From Christensenellaceae bacterium (GTDB lineage: Bacteria > Bacillota > Clostridia > Christensenellales > UBA1750): 7,419 nucleotides of DNA. A program made the position numbers and the translations under genes. Positions 1 through 5,961 of the stretch are shown one piece after another. The stretch covers positions 1-7,419 of the forward strand of contig JAITTC010000190.1 in NCBI GenBank assembly GCA_031287285.1, in the 5' to 3' direction. Position 1 is the first letter of the stretch. Each line of letters opens with the position of its first letter. The notes under the pieces were generated by a model. That model was given only the letters and a program-made list of their open reading frames with translations. It did no database searches and was not told the DNA's origin.

Positions 1-657
1 TTCGACGAAGAGCATATAGGAAAGCAGGATGAGGAATTCCAAAACCCGCGCGGCCAGCGTGGCCAGCGCGGCGCCGGCGGCGCCAAGCCTGGGCGCGCCG
101 ACTTTCCCGAAAATGAGCACATAGTTCAGGCAGACATTGACCAGAAGGGTCGAGAACGAAACCACGGTGCCGATGCGGACGTTTTCGATCGAGCGCATCG
201 ACGAGAGGAAGATGATCGACAGGCAAGAAAGGACGTAGCTGAAGCGCATCACCGCAAGGTATTGGAGCCCTTCCGCAATCACCGCTTCATCGGCGGTTAA
301 AAGCAGCAAAATTGGCCTTGGGAAGAGGCTGGTGGCCAGCGTAAAGAGCAGCCCGAGCCCGAGCGCCAGATAGACGCCGGAGCCGATGATCTTCTTGATG
401 GAGAGCGTGTTTTTCTGCCCCCAATATTGCGCGCTCAAAACCACGACGCCTTCGCCCGCGCCGTTGATCAGCATCGTTAAGAGAAACTGGATTTGGTTTA
501 CGATCGCCACGCCAGAGAGGGCGGGTTCGCTGTAGGCGCCGATCATCACGTTATCGGCCAGGTTGACCGACTGGACGATGAGGTTTTGCAGCGCAATAAA
601 AAAGACCATCGTGAAAAAGGACTTATAAAACTCGCGATCCTTGGTCATCAAGGCCAT
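1..657 (-). CDS. MATE family efflux transporter, N-terminal part (cut by window edge)
   Basis: Inner-membrane antiporter of the MATE (NorM/DinF-like) family, which exports cationic drugs or metabolites in exchange for Na+ or H+. 219 codons are visible; the family is usually about 440-460 residues, so roughly the first half is here. Hydrophobic segments lie near residues 13-33, 47-67, 88-112, 130-152, 164-184 and 192-217. Family-like stretches are QNLIVQSVNLADNVMIG (24-40), a SAQYWGQKN motif (75-83) and LNYVLIFGK followed by LGAAGAALAT (177-200), the usual end of the first six-helix bundle. ATG at 657 is preceded by AAGGGGG with 8 nt spacing; an in-frame ATG at 648 is the alternative. It appears monocistronic from its own promoter. 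Substrate cannot be told from sequence. Confidence 0.9.
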   Translation of the reverse strand, partial: MALMTKDREFYKSFFTMVFFIALQNLIVQSVNLADNVMIGAYSEPALSGVAIVNQIQFLLTMLINGAGEGVVVLSAQYWGQKNTLSIKKIIGSGVYLALGLGLLFTLATSLFPRPILLLLTADEAVIAEGLQYLAVMRFSYVLSCLSIIFLSSMRSIENVRIGTVVSFSTLLVNVCLNYVLIFGKVGAPRLGAAGAALATLAARVLEFLILLSYMLFVE

Positions 658-716
658 GAAAAAAGCCCCCTTGTCGGGCCGTTTTTTATTTCTTTTCGGG
701 CCCCCAAACGGATTTT

Positions 717-745
717 AGTATAGCACCGATGGAATCCGCGCGCAA
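717..745 (-). promoter_or_regulatory. Vegetative (SigA-type) promoter of the MATE gene
   Basis: Reading the minus strand, -35 TTGCGC (745-740) is followed by a 17-nt spacer and -10 TATACT (722-717). The -10 is preceded by TGC, an extended -10. Predicted start of transcription is near 710, giving an untranslated leader of about 53 nt before the ATG at 657. The fit in spacing and distance is good; the -35 matches only four of six consensus bases. Confidence 0.65.
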
Positions 746-861
746 CCACGAACGCAGCGCGGGTTTCGCTCCCTGCTCCTTGCGAGGGCGGTGAAGCAGC
801 CCAGCGTATTTTCCTTCTAAGCAATAAAGCATGCTGTTTGCGGGGTTTCTTTTGTAATCGC

Positions 862-900
862 TGGATTGCTTCGCCGCTGGGCTCCTCGCAATGACGGAGG
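862..900. repeat. Dispersed repeat core, copy 1
   Basis: 39-bp element of the form TGGATTGCTTCGYCGCTGSG followed by CTCCTCGCAATGACGGAGG. The outer ATTGC...GCAAT arms form a short inverted repeat. This copy has CGCCGCTGGG in the middle. From general knowledge, elements of this type, recognisable by the chance translations CEERSDEAIQ and RGAQRRSNPA, are scattered in intergenic DNA of many unrelated bacteria. Whether it moves or is structural is not known to me. Confidence 0.8.
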
Positions 901-1160
901 GGGTTCGGAAGCGCCAGCCCTACCCCAGTTGCCGAAGGGGCTTATCGCGCCGGTATGCTGTCGCAAATAGGCCCCGAGCGGATCGGAGCTATGACCATCA
1001 TGCTGTCGCGTCGCCAAACCCGGCTTTTCGAGTAACTGAGCGCTTTCTTAGCATCGTTGCGCCGCATTGCGTTGCCCCTCGCGAGGGCGGTGAAGCAGTC
1101 AGTGTATTTTTCCTTCCAAGCAATAAAGCATGCTGTTTGCGGAGTTTCTTTTGTAATCGC

Positions 1161-1199
1161 TGGATTACTTCGTCGCTGCGCTCCTCGCAATGACGGAGG
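1161..1199. repeat. Dispersed repeat core, copy 2
   Basis: Exactly 299 bp after copy 1 and in the same orientation. It differs in TGGATTACTT (A for G) and has the commoner CGTCGCTGCG centre. The G run after the core is one base longer than in copy 1, which accounts for the 299/300 shift between flanking blocks. Confidence 0.8.
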
Positions 1200-1459
1200 G
1201 GGGTTCGGAAGCGCCAGCCCTACCCCAGTTGCCGAAGGGGCTTATCGCGCCGGTATGCTGTCGCAAATAGGCCCGCCGCAAACCGATCATGACCATCAAT
1301 CGTGCTATCGCGTTGCCGCAAACCAGTCCTCAGGGCAGCTGAGCATTTTCTTGCAGCGTTGCGCCGCAGTGTGTTGCTCTCCGCGAGAACGGTGAAGCAA
1401 TACGGCATGCTTTTCCCTTGATTAGAACACGACTTTGCAGGGTTTTCTTTTGTAGTCGC

Positions 1460-1498
1460 TGGATTGCTTCGTCGCTGCGCTCCTCGCAATGACGGAGA
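1460..1498. repeat. Dispersed repeat core, copy 3
   Basis: Again 299 bp after the previous copy, same orientation, with TGGATTGCTTCGTCGCTGCG and an end changed to GACGGAGAGA. Flanks match units I and II less well, so the third unit is older or has decayed more. Confidence 0.8.
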
Positions 1499-1590
1499 GA
1501 GAGGGAGGGGAGCGCCAGCACCGCCTTAGTTACCGAAGGGGCTTGTCGCACCGTTAGAGCACGGTTTGGCGAGGCTTTTTTCGTAATCGC

Positions 1591-1629
1591 TGGATTGCTT
1601 CGTCGCTGGGCTCCTCGCAATGACGGAGG
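1591..1629. repeat. Dispersed repeat core, copy 4
   Basis: 131 bp after copy 3, so the unit has been shortened. The preceding TTTTTTCGTAATCGC still resembles the TCTTTTGTAATCGC found before copies 1 and 2, and GAAGCGCCGGCC follows as in the other units. Confidence 0.8.
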
Positions 1630-1794
1630 AGGGCATTGAAGCGCCGGCCTTGGCCGCCGACCGGCCCTGCCAAGTCGCTGCGTCGCCGCAGGTCAAGCCC
1701 GTCAGAGTAGCCGAGAGGCGTCCCTGCGTCCGCGCTTGCTCCACGCCCCAAAGGCGCCGTCACGAGCTCCGGCGGGGCCTTTTCTACGTCAGCC

Positions 1795-1833
1795 TGGATT
1801 GCTTCGTCGCTGCGCTCCTAGCAATGACGGAGG
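1795..1833. repeat. Dispersed repeat core, copy 5 (degenerate)
   Basis: 204 bp after copy 4. CTCCTAGCAATGACGG replaces CTCCTCGCAATGACGG, and the usual TGTAATCGC lead-in has been lost (here CTACGTCAGCC). A hairpin-forming GC-rich stretch (about 1745-1778, arms CGCCG/CGGCG and GCCCC/GGGGC) followed by CTTTTCT lies just before it and may be an insertion or a weak plus-strand terminator. Confidence 0.7.
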
Positions 1834-2011
1834 GGGCAAGGGTTCTTGGGATGCAGCCCGTCTGCGGTTTTTTGCAAAAGTGAAACAAACCATGTCAGGC
1901 GCGCTAGGAAACAAGGCAATTCATGCCGGATTTCAGGCTTTTTTTGTGGTTGATTCGCCCACATGGCCTTGCAGCTTCGCATAGGGCCCCCAAAACTCCC
2001 CGGATACTCTC

Positions 2012-2075
2012 AAAAAGCCCTTCTTTATGTGCATGGAGGGCATCCCTTGGCGAAGGCGTCTGCTAGAAGAAAGGC
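2012..2075 (-). terminator. Intrinsic terminator of the cysE-cysS operon
   Basis: Immediately after the cysS stop, the minus strand reads GCCTTTCTT (2075-2067) and later AAGAAGGGC (2025-2017), pairing over nine positions with one G-U, then TTTTT (2016-2012). The loop is long (about 41 nt), so this is a moderate-strength prediction, but the position is right and no better candidate lies downstream. Confidence 0.6.
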
Positions 2076-3482
2076 TTATTGCTTTTTAACCTTCGCGCCC
2101 TGCTGTGTATCCTCCAAGATGTAGCCAAGGGCCTTGATTTCGTCGCGAAGGCGATCCGCTTCGGCCCAATTCTTGGCCTTGCGGGCTGCCTCGCGTTGGG
2201 CGACCAGGGCATCGACGCCCTCGTCTTCGGCGCCGCCCTTTGCCCGATAGAGCAGGCCAAGGACGGAGCTAAGCTCGGTCAGGAGATCGAGCGCGGCGCG
2301 GAGGGCCTTAGCTGAAACGCCTTCGGAAGCGATGCGGTTGCCCGACGAAACCAGGTCGAACATCGCGCCGAGGGCGCCCGCGGTGTTGAGGTCGTCGTCC
2401 ATGAACTCGATGAAGCGGGCCTTGATGGACTGAAGCTCGCTTAAGAAGGCCTGCTCGCCCTGGTTTGGCTCGCGCTCCTTCGCGCCGCCGCGCTCGAGCA
2501 AGAAGGCGTAGTTGCCCTGCGCCTCATAAAGCCTGCGGAGGGCGCTTTTGGCCTGCTCCATTTGCTCTTCGCTAAAGTTGATGGGGCTGCGGTAGTGGGA
2601 CGAGAGCATGAAGAAGCGCACCGCCTCTAAATCGTATTGCTCGCCGATCTCGCGCAGGGTGAAGAAATTGCCCTTGGATTTGGACATTTTCTCGTTATTG
2701 ATGTTGATGAAGCCGTTGTGCATCCAAAACCTTGCGAAGGGCTTGCCCGTCGCGCCCTCCGACTGGGCGAGCTCGTTTTCGTGATGGGGGAAGATCAGAT
2801 CCTGCCCGCCGCAGTGGATGTCGAAGCTTTCGCCCAGGTATTTCATGCTCATGGCGGAGCATTCGATGTGCCAGCCGGGCCTGCCTTCGCCAAAGGGCGA
2901 GGGCCAGAAGGGTTCGCCGGGCTTTTTATTCTTCCAAAGGGCGAAATCCATGGGGCTGCGCTTGCTTTCGTCGATTTCGACGCGCGCGCCGGACTCGAGA
3001 TCGTCGATATTCTGGCCCGAGAGCTTGCCGTAGCCCGCAAAGGCCTTGGTGTTGTAATACACGCCGTCGTCTGAAAGGTAGGCGAGATCCTTGTCGATCA
3101 GGGCTTCGATGAGCGAGATGATTTCGGGGATGTGCTCGGTGGCCCGCGGGTGAATCGTGCTCTCTTCCAGGACGTTCAGGTCGCGGGTATCCTGCTCGTA
3201 GGCGGCGATGAAGCGCTCGGCCAGATCCCGCACGGTGCCGCCCTCCTCGTTTGCGCGGTTGATCATCTTGTCGTCGATGTCGGTAAAGTTTTGGACGAAC
3301 TTCACCTCGTGCCCGCGCCAGATCAGGTAGCGGCGCAGGGTATCGAACACCACGACGGGGCGGGCATTGCCGATGTGGATGTAGTTATAGACCGTGGGTC
3401 CGCAGGCGTAAATGCCCACCTTGCCCGGCGTTTGCGGCCTTAATTCTTCCTTGCGGCGCGACAGGGTGTTATAGATGAACAT
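2076..3482 (-). CDS. cysS: Cysteinyl-tRNA synthetase
   Basis: Class I aminoacyl-tRNA synthetase: activates cysteine with ATP and attaches it to tRNA-Cys in the cytoplasm. 468 residues, normal for the family. Visible marks: HIGN nucleotide-binding motif (36-39), KMSKS loop (265-269), and zinc ligands equivalent to the E. coli set at C27, C208, H233 and E237, which give the enzyme its discrimination for cysteine. GWHIECSAMS and GGQDLIFPHHENE are family signatures. The C-terminal part ends with the usual DALVAQREAARKAKNWAEAD helix that binds the tRNA anticodon region. ATG at 3482 is preceded by GGGAAAGGGA and lies inside the end of cysE, a 14-nt overlap implying translational coupling. It shares the upstream cysteine T-box with cysE. 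Confidence 0.98.
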   Translation of the reverse strand: MFIYNTLSRRKEELRPQTPGKVGIYACGPTVYNYIHIGNARPVVVFDTLRRYLIWRGHEVKFVQNFTDIDDKMINRANEEGGTVRDLAERFIAAYEQDTRDLNVLEESTIHPRATEHIPEIISLIEALIDKDLAYLSDDGVYYNTKAFAGYGKLSGQNIDDLESGARVEIDESKRSPMDFALWKNKKPGEPFWPSPFGEGRPGWHIECSAMSMKYLGESFDIHCGGQDLIFPHHENELAQSEGATGKPFARFWMHNGFININNEKMSKSKGNFFTLREIGEQYDLEAVRFFMLSSHYRSPINFSEEQMEQAKSALRRLYEAQGNYAFLLERGGAKEREPNQGEQAFLSELQSIKARFIEFMDDDLNTAGALGAMFDLVSSGNRIASEGVSAKALRAALDLLTELSSVLGLLYRAKGGAEDEGVDALVAQREAARKAKNWAEADRLRDEIKALGYILEDTQQGAKVKKQ

Positions 3483-4218
3483 ATTCCCTTTCCCTTCCTT
3501 CCAGTTCCTTCGGGCAGTCGGAGCTGCCCTGGGCTTCGCAATTGACGCAGGGGCTGCCGTTTTGAACGCGCCTCAGGCATTCCTCCAGAATGGTGAGGCG
3601 CCCTTGGAGCTCTTCCACCAGCTCTTTTACGGGATCCGGCAGGTTGACCTGGTCGAGATCCGGCCCGACGGCGACGCGCTGGTTGTTCCGGCGGACGATG
3701 CGGCCGGGGTTGCCCACCACGGTGCAGTTTTCGGGCACTGCCTTCAAGACGATGGCCCCTGCACCGACCTTTGAGTTGCTGCCCACCTCAAAGGGGCCCA
3801 GCACCTTGGCCCCCGCGCCGATGACCACGTTGTCGCCAATCGTCGGGTGGCGCTTGCCGCTATCCTTCCCGGTGCCGCCGAGGGTCACGCCCTGGTAGAG
3901 GGTGACGTTTTTGCCTAAAATCGCGGTTTCGCCGATGACCACGCCATGGCCGTGATCGATGAACAGCCCCTCGCCGATCTCTGCGCCCGGGTGAATCTCG
4001 ATGCCGGTCTTTTTGGCCACGGACTGCGACACCATGCGCGCCAGAAGCTTAAAACCCCTCACCCAGAGCCAATGCGCGCGGCGATGCGCGCGCACCGCCT
4101 TATAGCCCGGGTAGCAGCTGATGACCTCGAGGGTGCTTCTTGCCGCCGGGTCGCGCTCCATGACCGCGCGGATATCCATCCGCCGGCGCTCGAAAAAGCC
4201 GATTTTGCCGTTTGCCAA
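3469..4218 (-). CDS. cysE: Serine O-acetyltransferase, with a cysteine-rich C-terminal tail
   Basis: Transfers acetyl from acetyl-CoA to L-serine, giving O-acetylserine for cysteine synthesis in the cytoplasm. 249 residues. The N-terminal helical part has DIRAVMERDPAARSTLEV (15-32), followed by a left-handed beta-helix of hexapeptide repeats from about 72 to 175. Residues aligning with the E. coli active site are E74 (for D143), D88-H89 (D157-H158) and H124 (H193); GGTGKDSGKRHPTIG is typical. The start is TTG at 4218, chosen because GAGGAGGGG lies 8 nt upstream and no in-frame ATG precedes M14, which would cut into the conserved start. Beyond about residue 200 the tail is a predicted helix, then C214, C224, C227 and C235, and it ends in HL rather than the terminal isoleucine used to dock CysK in enterobacteria. 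First gene of the T-box-controlled operon. Confidence 0.96.
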   Translation of the reverse strand: MANGKIGFFERRRMDIRAVMERDPAARSTLEVISCYPGYKAVRAHRRAHWLWVRGFKLLARMVSQSVAKKTGIEIHPGAEIGEGLFIDHGHGVVIGETAILGKNVTLYQGVTLGGTGKDSGKRHPTIGDNVVIGAGAKVLGPFEVGSNSKVGAGAIVLKAVPENCTVVGNPGRIVRRNNQRVAVGPDLDQVNLPDPVKELVEELQGRLTILEECLRRVQNGSPCVNCEAQGSSDCPKELEGREREYVHL

Positions 4219-4249
4219 CTTGAATGCCCCTCCTCGTGCGGGAAAGATG

Positions 4250-4271
4250 CGGGGGCGGTGAAAGGCCCCCG
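4250..4271 (-). other. Extra GC hairpin between T-box terminator and cysE ribosome binding site
   Basis: CGGGGGC (4271-4265), loop CTTTCACC, GCCCCCG (4256-4250): a perfect 7-bp stem on the minus strand. It lies just after the terminator T run and 10-15 nt before the Shine-Dalgarno of cysE. Not part of the canonical T-box. It could protect the read-through mRNA or affect translation; both are guesses. Confidence 0.55.
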
Positions 4272-4279
4272 AAAGGAAT

Positions 4280-4314
4280 AAAAAAACCGCCTCTTTTTGG
4301 GTTCAAAGAGACGG
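4280..4314 (-). terminator. T-box regulatory terminator upstream of cysE
   Basis: CCGTCTCTTT (4314-4305) pairs with AAAGAGGCGG (4296-4287) over ten positions including one G-U, then seven T (4286-4280). Its 5' arm is shared with the antiterminator helix, so it forms only when charged tRNA-Cys prevails. Confidence 0.93.
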
Positions 4315-4574
4315 GCGCGAAATGCTGCGCACGTGGTTCCACTCTTTTTCAGCCGGGGATTCCCCCGGCCCTTGAGAAAAGGGCCGATAACGAGGCCGAG
4401 CGGCGAGCTCGCGGGGCGCACTTCGGGCTCGTTCCCTTCCCTTGCGCTGGCTTTCAGCCGGTGGCCTGCGCTCTCTGCTCTTTTGGTAGGGAATGAAAGC
4501 CGTACTTTTCCCGTTCATTGCCCGCTCAAAACGCCAAAATGAAACGAAGCGGCGTTTTGGCTTTAATTATGGCC

Positions 4575-4603
4575 AGTATATGCGCAGGGAGCGCGTTTGT
4601 CAA
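4575..4603 (-). promoter_or_regulatory. Promoter of the cysE-cysS operon
   Basis: Perfect -35 TTGACA (4603-4598), 17-nt spacer, -10 TATACT (4580-4575, five of six). Predicted start near 4568, about 350 nt before the cysE start, as expected for a full T-box leader. Such a strong promoter fits control by termination rather than by initiation. Confidence 0.9.
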
Positions 4604-5006
4604 CTCGCCGCTTCCTAGGCGCGGGCTGCGCTCGCCCTCGCTTTCTTTCGTTTGCCTGCGCGTCAAGGGGTGGGCGCCGCGCTCTTGGCGCAATGGTCGC
4701 CGGGGTGAGGCTTCAATTTGGGCGCTTTCGCTCGACCCTGCGGGCGGCCGGGCTTTGGGCGGCGTTTTTTTGCGCAAGGCTTCGCTGGCTTCCTTGGCAA
4801 CGCGGCCCGATTGCCCCCTTGCGGCGCATGATTGGCTGGTTACCGGGGTTTTTCGCTCGCCGATGGCCGTTGCCTTTCTCGTTTTTGGTTAAGCTTCGCT
4901 TCGCTTCAGTTAAATCCCGCCCGAAGGCGGCGGTTTCGTAGGGAAATGCCAAGGCCAATGGCGTTTCGCAAGGCAAGAGCAAGCCGCAGCCTGCCCCTGA
5001 GAGGGT
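4604..5006. other. Gene-free region, pyrimidine-rich on the plus strand
   Basis: I find no convincing gene. Open frames on both strands lack ribosome binding sites and translate to arginine-, alanine- and proline-rich sequence with no recognisable motif. The plus strand is rich in C and T and repeats TTCGCT (around 4728, 4780, 4853 and 4893-4907). A small hairpin at 4917-4930 (CCGCC/GGCGG) has a stable UUCG tetraloop if transcribed from the minus strand. No tRNA, tmRNA, RNase P or SRP RNA signature was found. Confidence 0.5.
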
Positions 5007-5052
5007 GCGGGAGAGATGCTCTCCCGCCCGTGTTCCGATGGCGGGCTTTTTT
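5007..5052 (+). terminator. Plus-strand terminator overlapped by a competing hairpin
   Basis: CCCGCC (5023-5028), an 11-nt loop and GGCGGG (5040-5045), then CTTTTTT: an intrinsic terminator shape on the plus strand. Its left arm is also part of a stronger hairpin, GCGGGAGAG-ATG-CTCTCCCGC (5007-5027), so the two cannot both form. This resembles an antiterminator/terminator pair, but no plus-strand gene lies upstream or immediately downstream. It faces the spo0A terminator, suggesting an unrecognised plus-strand transcript entering from the left, or simply a two-way terminator region. Confidence 0.55.
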
Positions 5053-5066
5053 CGGCATGTGAGCAT

Positions 5067-5100
5067 AAAAAAGCGGCCTGCCCGGAAGAATCGGGCAGGC
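5067..5100 (-). terminator. Intrinsic terminator of spo0A
   Basis: On the minus strand GCCTGCCCG (5100-5092), loop ATTCTTC, CGGGCAGGC (5084-5076), then CG-C and six T (5072-5067). A perfect 9-bp GC-rich stem about 32 nt after the spo0A stop codon. Confidence 0.93.
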
Positions 5101-5132
5101 GCGCGGGGGATGGCATGCGAAAGGGCGCGGCT

Positions 5133-5933
5133 TTAAGGGCTGCGCTTTTCGGAAGCTGCCCTTTCCACGCGAAAGCGCTCGGCCAAGAGGGCGATGAACT
5201 CGCCGTTAGAGGGCTTTTCGCTGAACATGTAGTGTAATCCGTCAAAAAAGCGCCCAATATTGGTGATTTGCCCGCGCGCCCAAGTGACGTCCAGCGCGTG
5301 GCGGATCGCACGCTCGACCTTGGTGGGCTCGGTGCCAAAATGCCGCGCGACGCTCGGGTAGAGCTCCCCGGTGATGGAGTCCAGGATTTGCGGGCGATCC
5401 ACGGCCATCTTGATCGCCTCGCGCAGGTAAGAGTAGCCCTTGATATGCGCGGGAAGGCCGATTGAAAAGAAGATATCGGAAATCCGCACGTCGAGCGAAG
5501 GGACGCCGCGCCCGGTTTCCGCAGAGGAAGAGCTGAGGGGGCTTTTGGGACCCCCTTCGAGGAGGGAGCGCATTCTTTCAAGAACGATATCCGGCTCGCA
5601 GGGCTTGAGCATATAGTAATCGGCGCCCAGGTCAACGGCGCGCTGGATGAAATCGGTGCGGTTCATGGCGGTGAGAATAAGAACCTTGAGCTTTGGCAAA
5701 AGGCGCTGTGCATGAAGCTTTTCGAGCAAAGAAAAGCCGTCGAGCCCGGGCAGAACCAAGTCCATCACGAGTAGATCGATGGGGTGATCGCCCAAAACCC
5801 GCAGTGCCTCCAAGCCGTTGCTTACGGAAGCGCTCAGCTCCATGGAAGTGCTTTGCGTTTCTCGCAGCCGTTTCGCCAGCGCTTCGCGGGTTTCTATAGC
5901 GCTATCGGCGAGCAATACCCGAATTTTATCCAT
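5133..5933 (-). CDS. spo0A: Stage 0 sporulation response regulator Spo0A
   Basis: Master response regulator of sporulation; when phosphorylated it dimerises and binds 0A boxes to activate or repress stationary-phase genes. 266 residues, the usual length. Receiver domain 1-125: D10, phospho-acceptor D58 in LLVMDLVLPGLDG, T88 and K110. The second acidic residue of the metal site (D11 in B. subtilis) is serine here. A short Ser-rich linker (131-139) leads to the Spo0A C-terminal domain, about 147-266, with IGLPAHIKGYSYLREAI (158-174) and the DNA-recognition stretch VERAIRHALDVTWARG (206-221), nearly invariant in the family. ATG at 5933; the ribosome binding site is AA followed by nine G, 6 nt from the ATG. 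It stands alone with its own terminator; spoIVB, often just upstream in other spore formers, is not adjacent. Confidence 0.97.
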   Translation of the reverse strand: MDKIRVLLADSAIETREALAKRLRETQSTSMELSASVSNGLEALRVLGDHPIDLLVMDLVLPGLDGFSLLEKLHAQRLLPKLKVLILTAMNRTDFIQRAVDLGADYYMLKPCEPDIVLERMRSLLEGGPKSPLSSSSAETGRGVPSLDVRISDIFFSIGLPAHIKGYSYLREAIKMAVDRPQILDSITGELYPSVARHFGTEPTKVERAIRHALDVTWARGQITNIGRFFDGLHYMFSEKPSNGEFIALLAERFRVERAASEKRSP

Positions 5934-5939
5934 AATTTA

Positions 5940-5950
5940 CCCCCCCCCTT
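5940..5950 (-). promoter_or_regulatory. Ribosome binding site of spo0A containing a nine-G run
   Basis: On the minus strand AA (5950-5949) then nine G (5948-5940), followed by TAAATT and the ATG at 5933. It serves as Shine-Dalgarno (AAGGGG-like), yet a homopolymer of this length is prone to slippage. Confidence 0.75.
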
Positions 5951-5961
5951 GTCACTAAAAC

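Larger units (their letters stand above)
782..1552. repeat. Tandem repeat array, period ~300 bp, two full units and a decayed third
   Basis: Unit I is about 782-1080, unit II 1081-1382, and a shortened unit III runs from 1383 to about 1552. Each starts with GCGAGGGCGGTGAAGCA or a variant. It then has a pyrimidine-rich stretch with AAGCAATAAAGCATGCTGTT (units I and II), the dispersed core repeat, the block AGCGCCAGC...CCGAAGGGGCTT, and a variable tail. Positions 901-974 and 1201-1274 are identical over 74 bases; the tails (975-1080 and 1275-1382) are much more diverged. Together with 746-781 and 1553-2011 this is a gene-free stretch of nearly 1.3 kb. Open frames here translate repeat motifs and lack ribosome binding sites. 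I see no transposase, inverted ends or target duplication. Confidence 0.85.
4219..4568 (-). promoter_or_regulatory. T-box riboswitch leader, cysteine-specific (tRNA-Cys sensor)
   Basis: Read on the minus strand, the leader has the T-box landmarks in order. AGTA of the stem I base is at 4506-4503 and AGAGAG of the distal stem I at 4476-4471. Specifier UGC (Cys codon) is at 4420-4418, after GAAG. A stem III hairpin GCCGGGG-GAAT-CCCCGGC lies at 4369-4352. The T-box sequence AGAGTGGAACCACG is at 4345-4332, and a terminator follows. The bulge reads UGGA, which pairs with tRNA ending UCCA, as tRNA-Cys does with its U73. CTCTTT (4310-4305) can pair with AAAGAG of the T-box side (4347-4342) or with AAAGAG of the terminator (4296-4291): the antitermination switch. 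Uncharged tRNA-Cys should therefore turn on cysE-cysS, as known for the same gene pair in Bacillus subtilis. Confidence 0.95.

Noticed and set aside
782..1833. CRISPR array suggested by regularly spaced repeats.
   Set aside because: The period is ~300 bp, the 'spacers' are themselves similar, the repeat is not 24-40 bp with unique 30-40 bp spacers, and no cas gene is seen.
1917..1946. GCC...GGC followed by seven T near 1940, a possible plus-strand terminator.
   Set aside because: The stem is only three base pairs and no plus-strand gene precedes it.
817..1984. Many open frames of 66-112 codons on both strands across the repeat array.
   Set aside because: They translate the repeat itself (RGAQRRSNPA, CEERSDEAIQ and RRCAPRNDGG recur), overlap in several frames, and lack ribosome binding sites.
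2637..3443. Plus-strand open frames of 71-145 codons opposite cysS.
   Set aside because: Antisense shadows of a clearly conserved gene; no motif or ribosome binding site.
3475..4281. Plus-strand open frames opposite cysE.
   Set aside because: Shadows caused by the GC-rich codon bias of cysE; no independent support.
4059..4421. Minus-strand open frames of 120 and 80 codons over the start of cysE and its leader.
   Set aside because: They run through the T-box leader and terminator in the wrong frame; the RNA structure explains this DNA.
4518..5066. Open frames of 76-124 codons on both strands between the cysE promoter and the spo0A terminator.
   Set aside because: They cross promoter and terminator elements, use TTG or unsupported starts, and give arginine- and alanine-rich sequence without motifs.
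4910..5635. Minus-strand open frame of 241 codons overlapping spo0A.
   Set aside because: Out-of-frame shadow of spo0A that also runs across the spo0A terminator.
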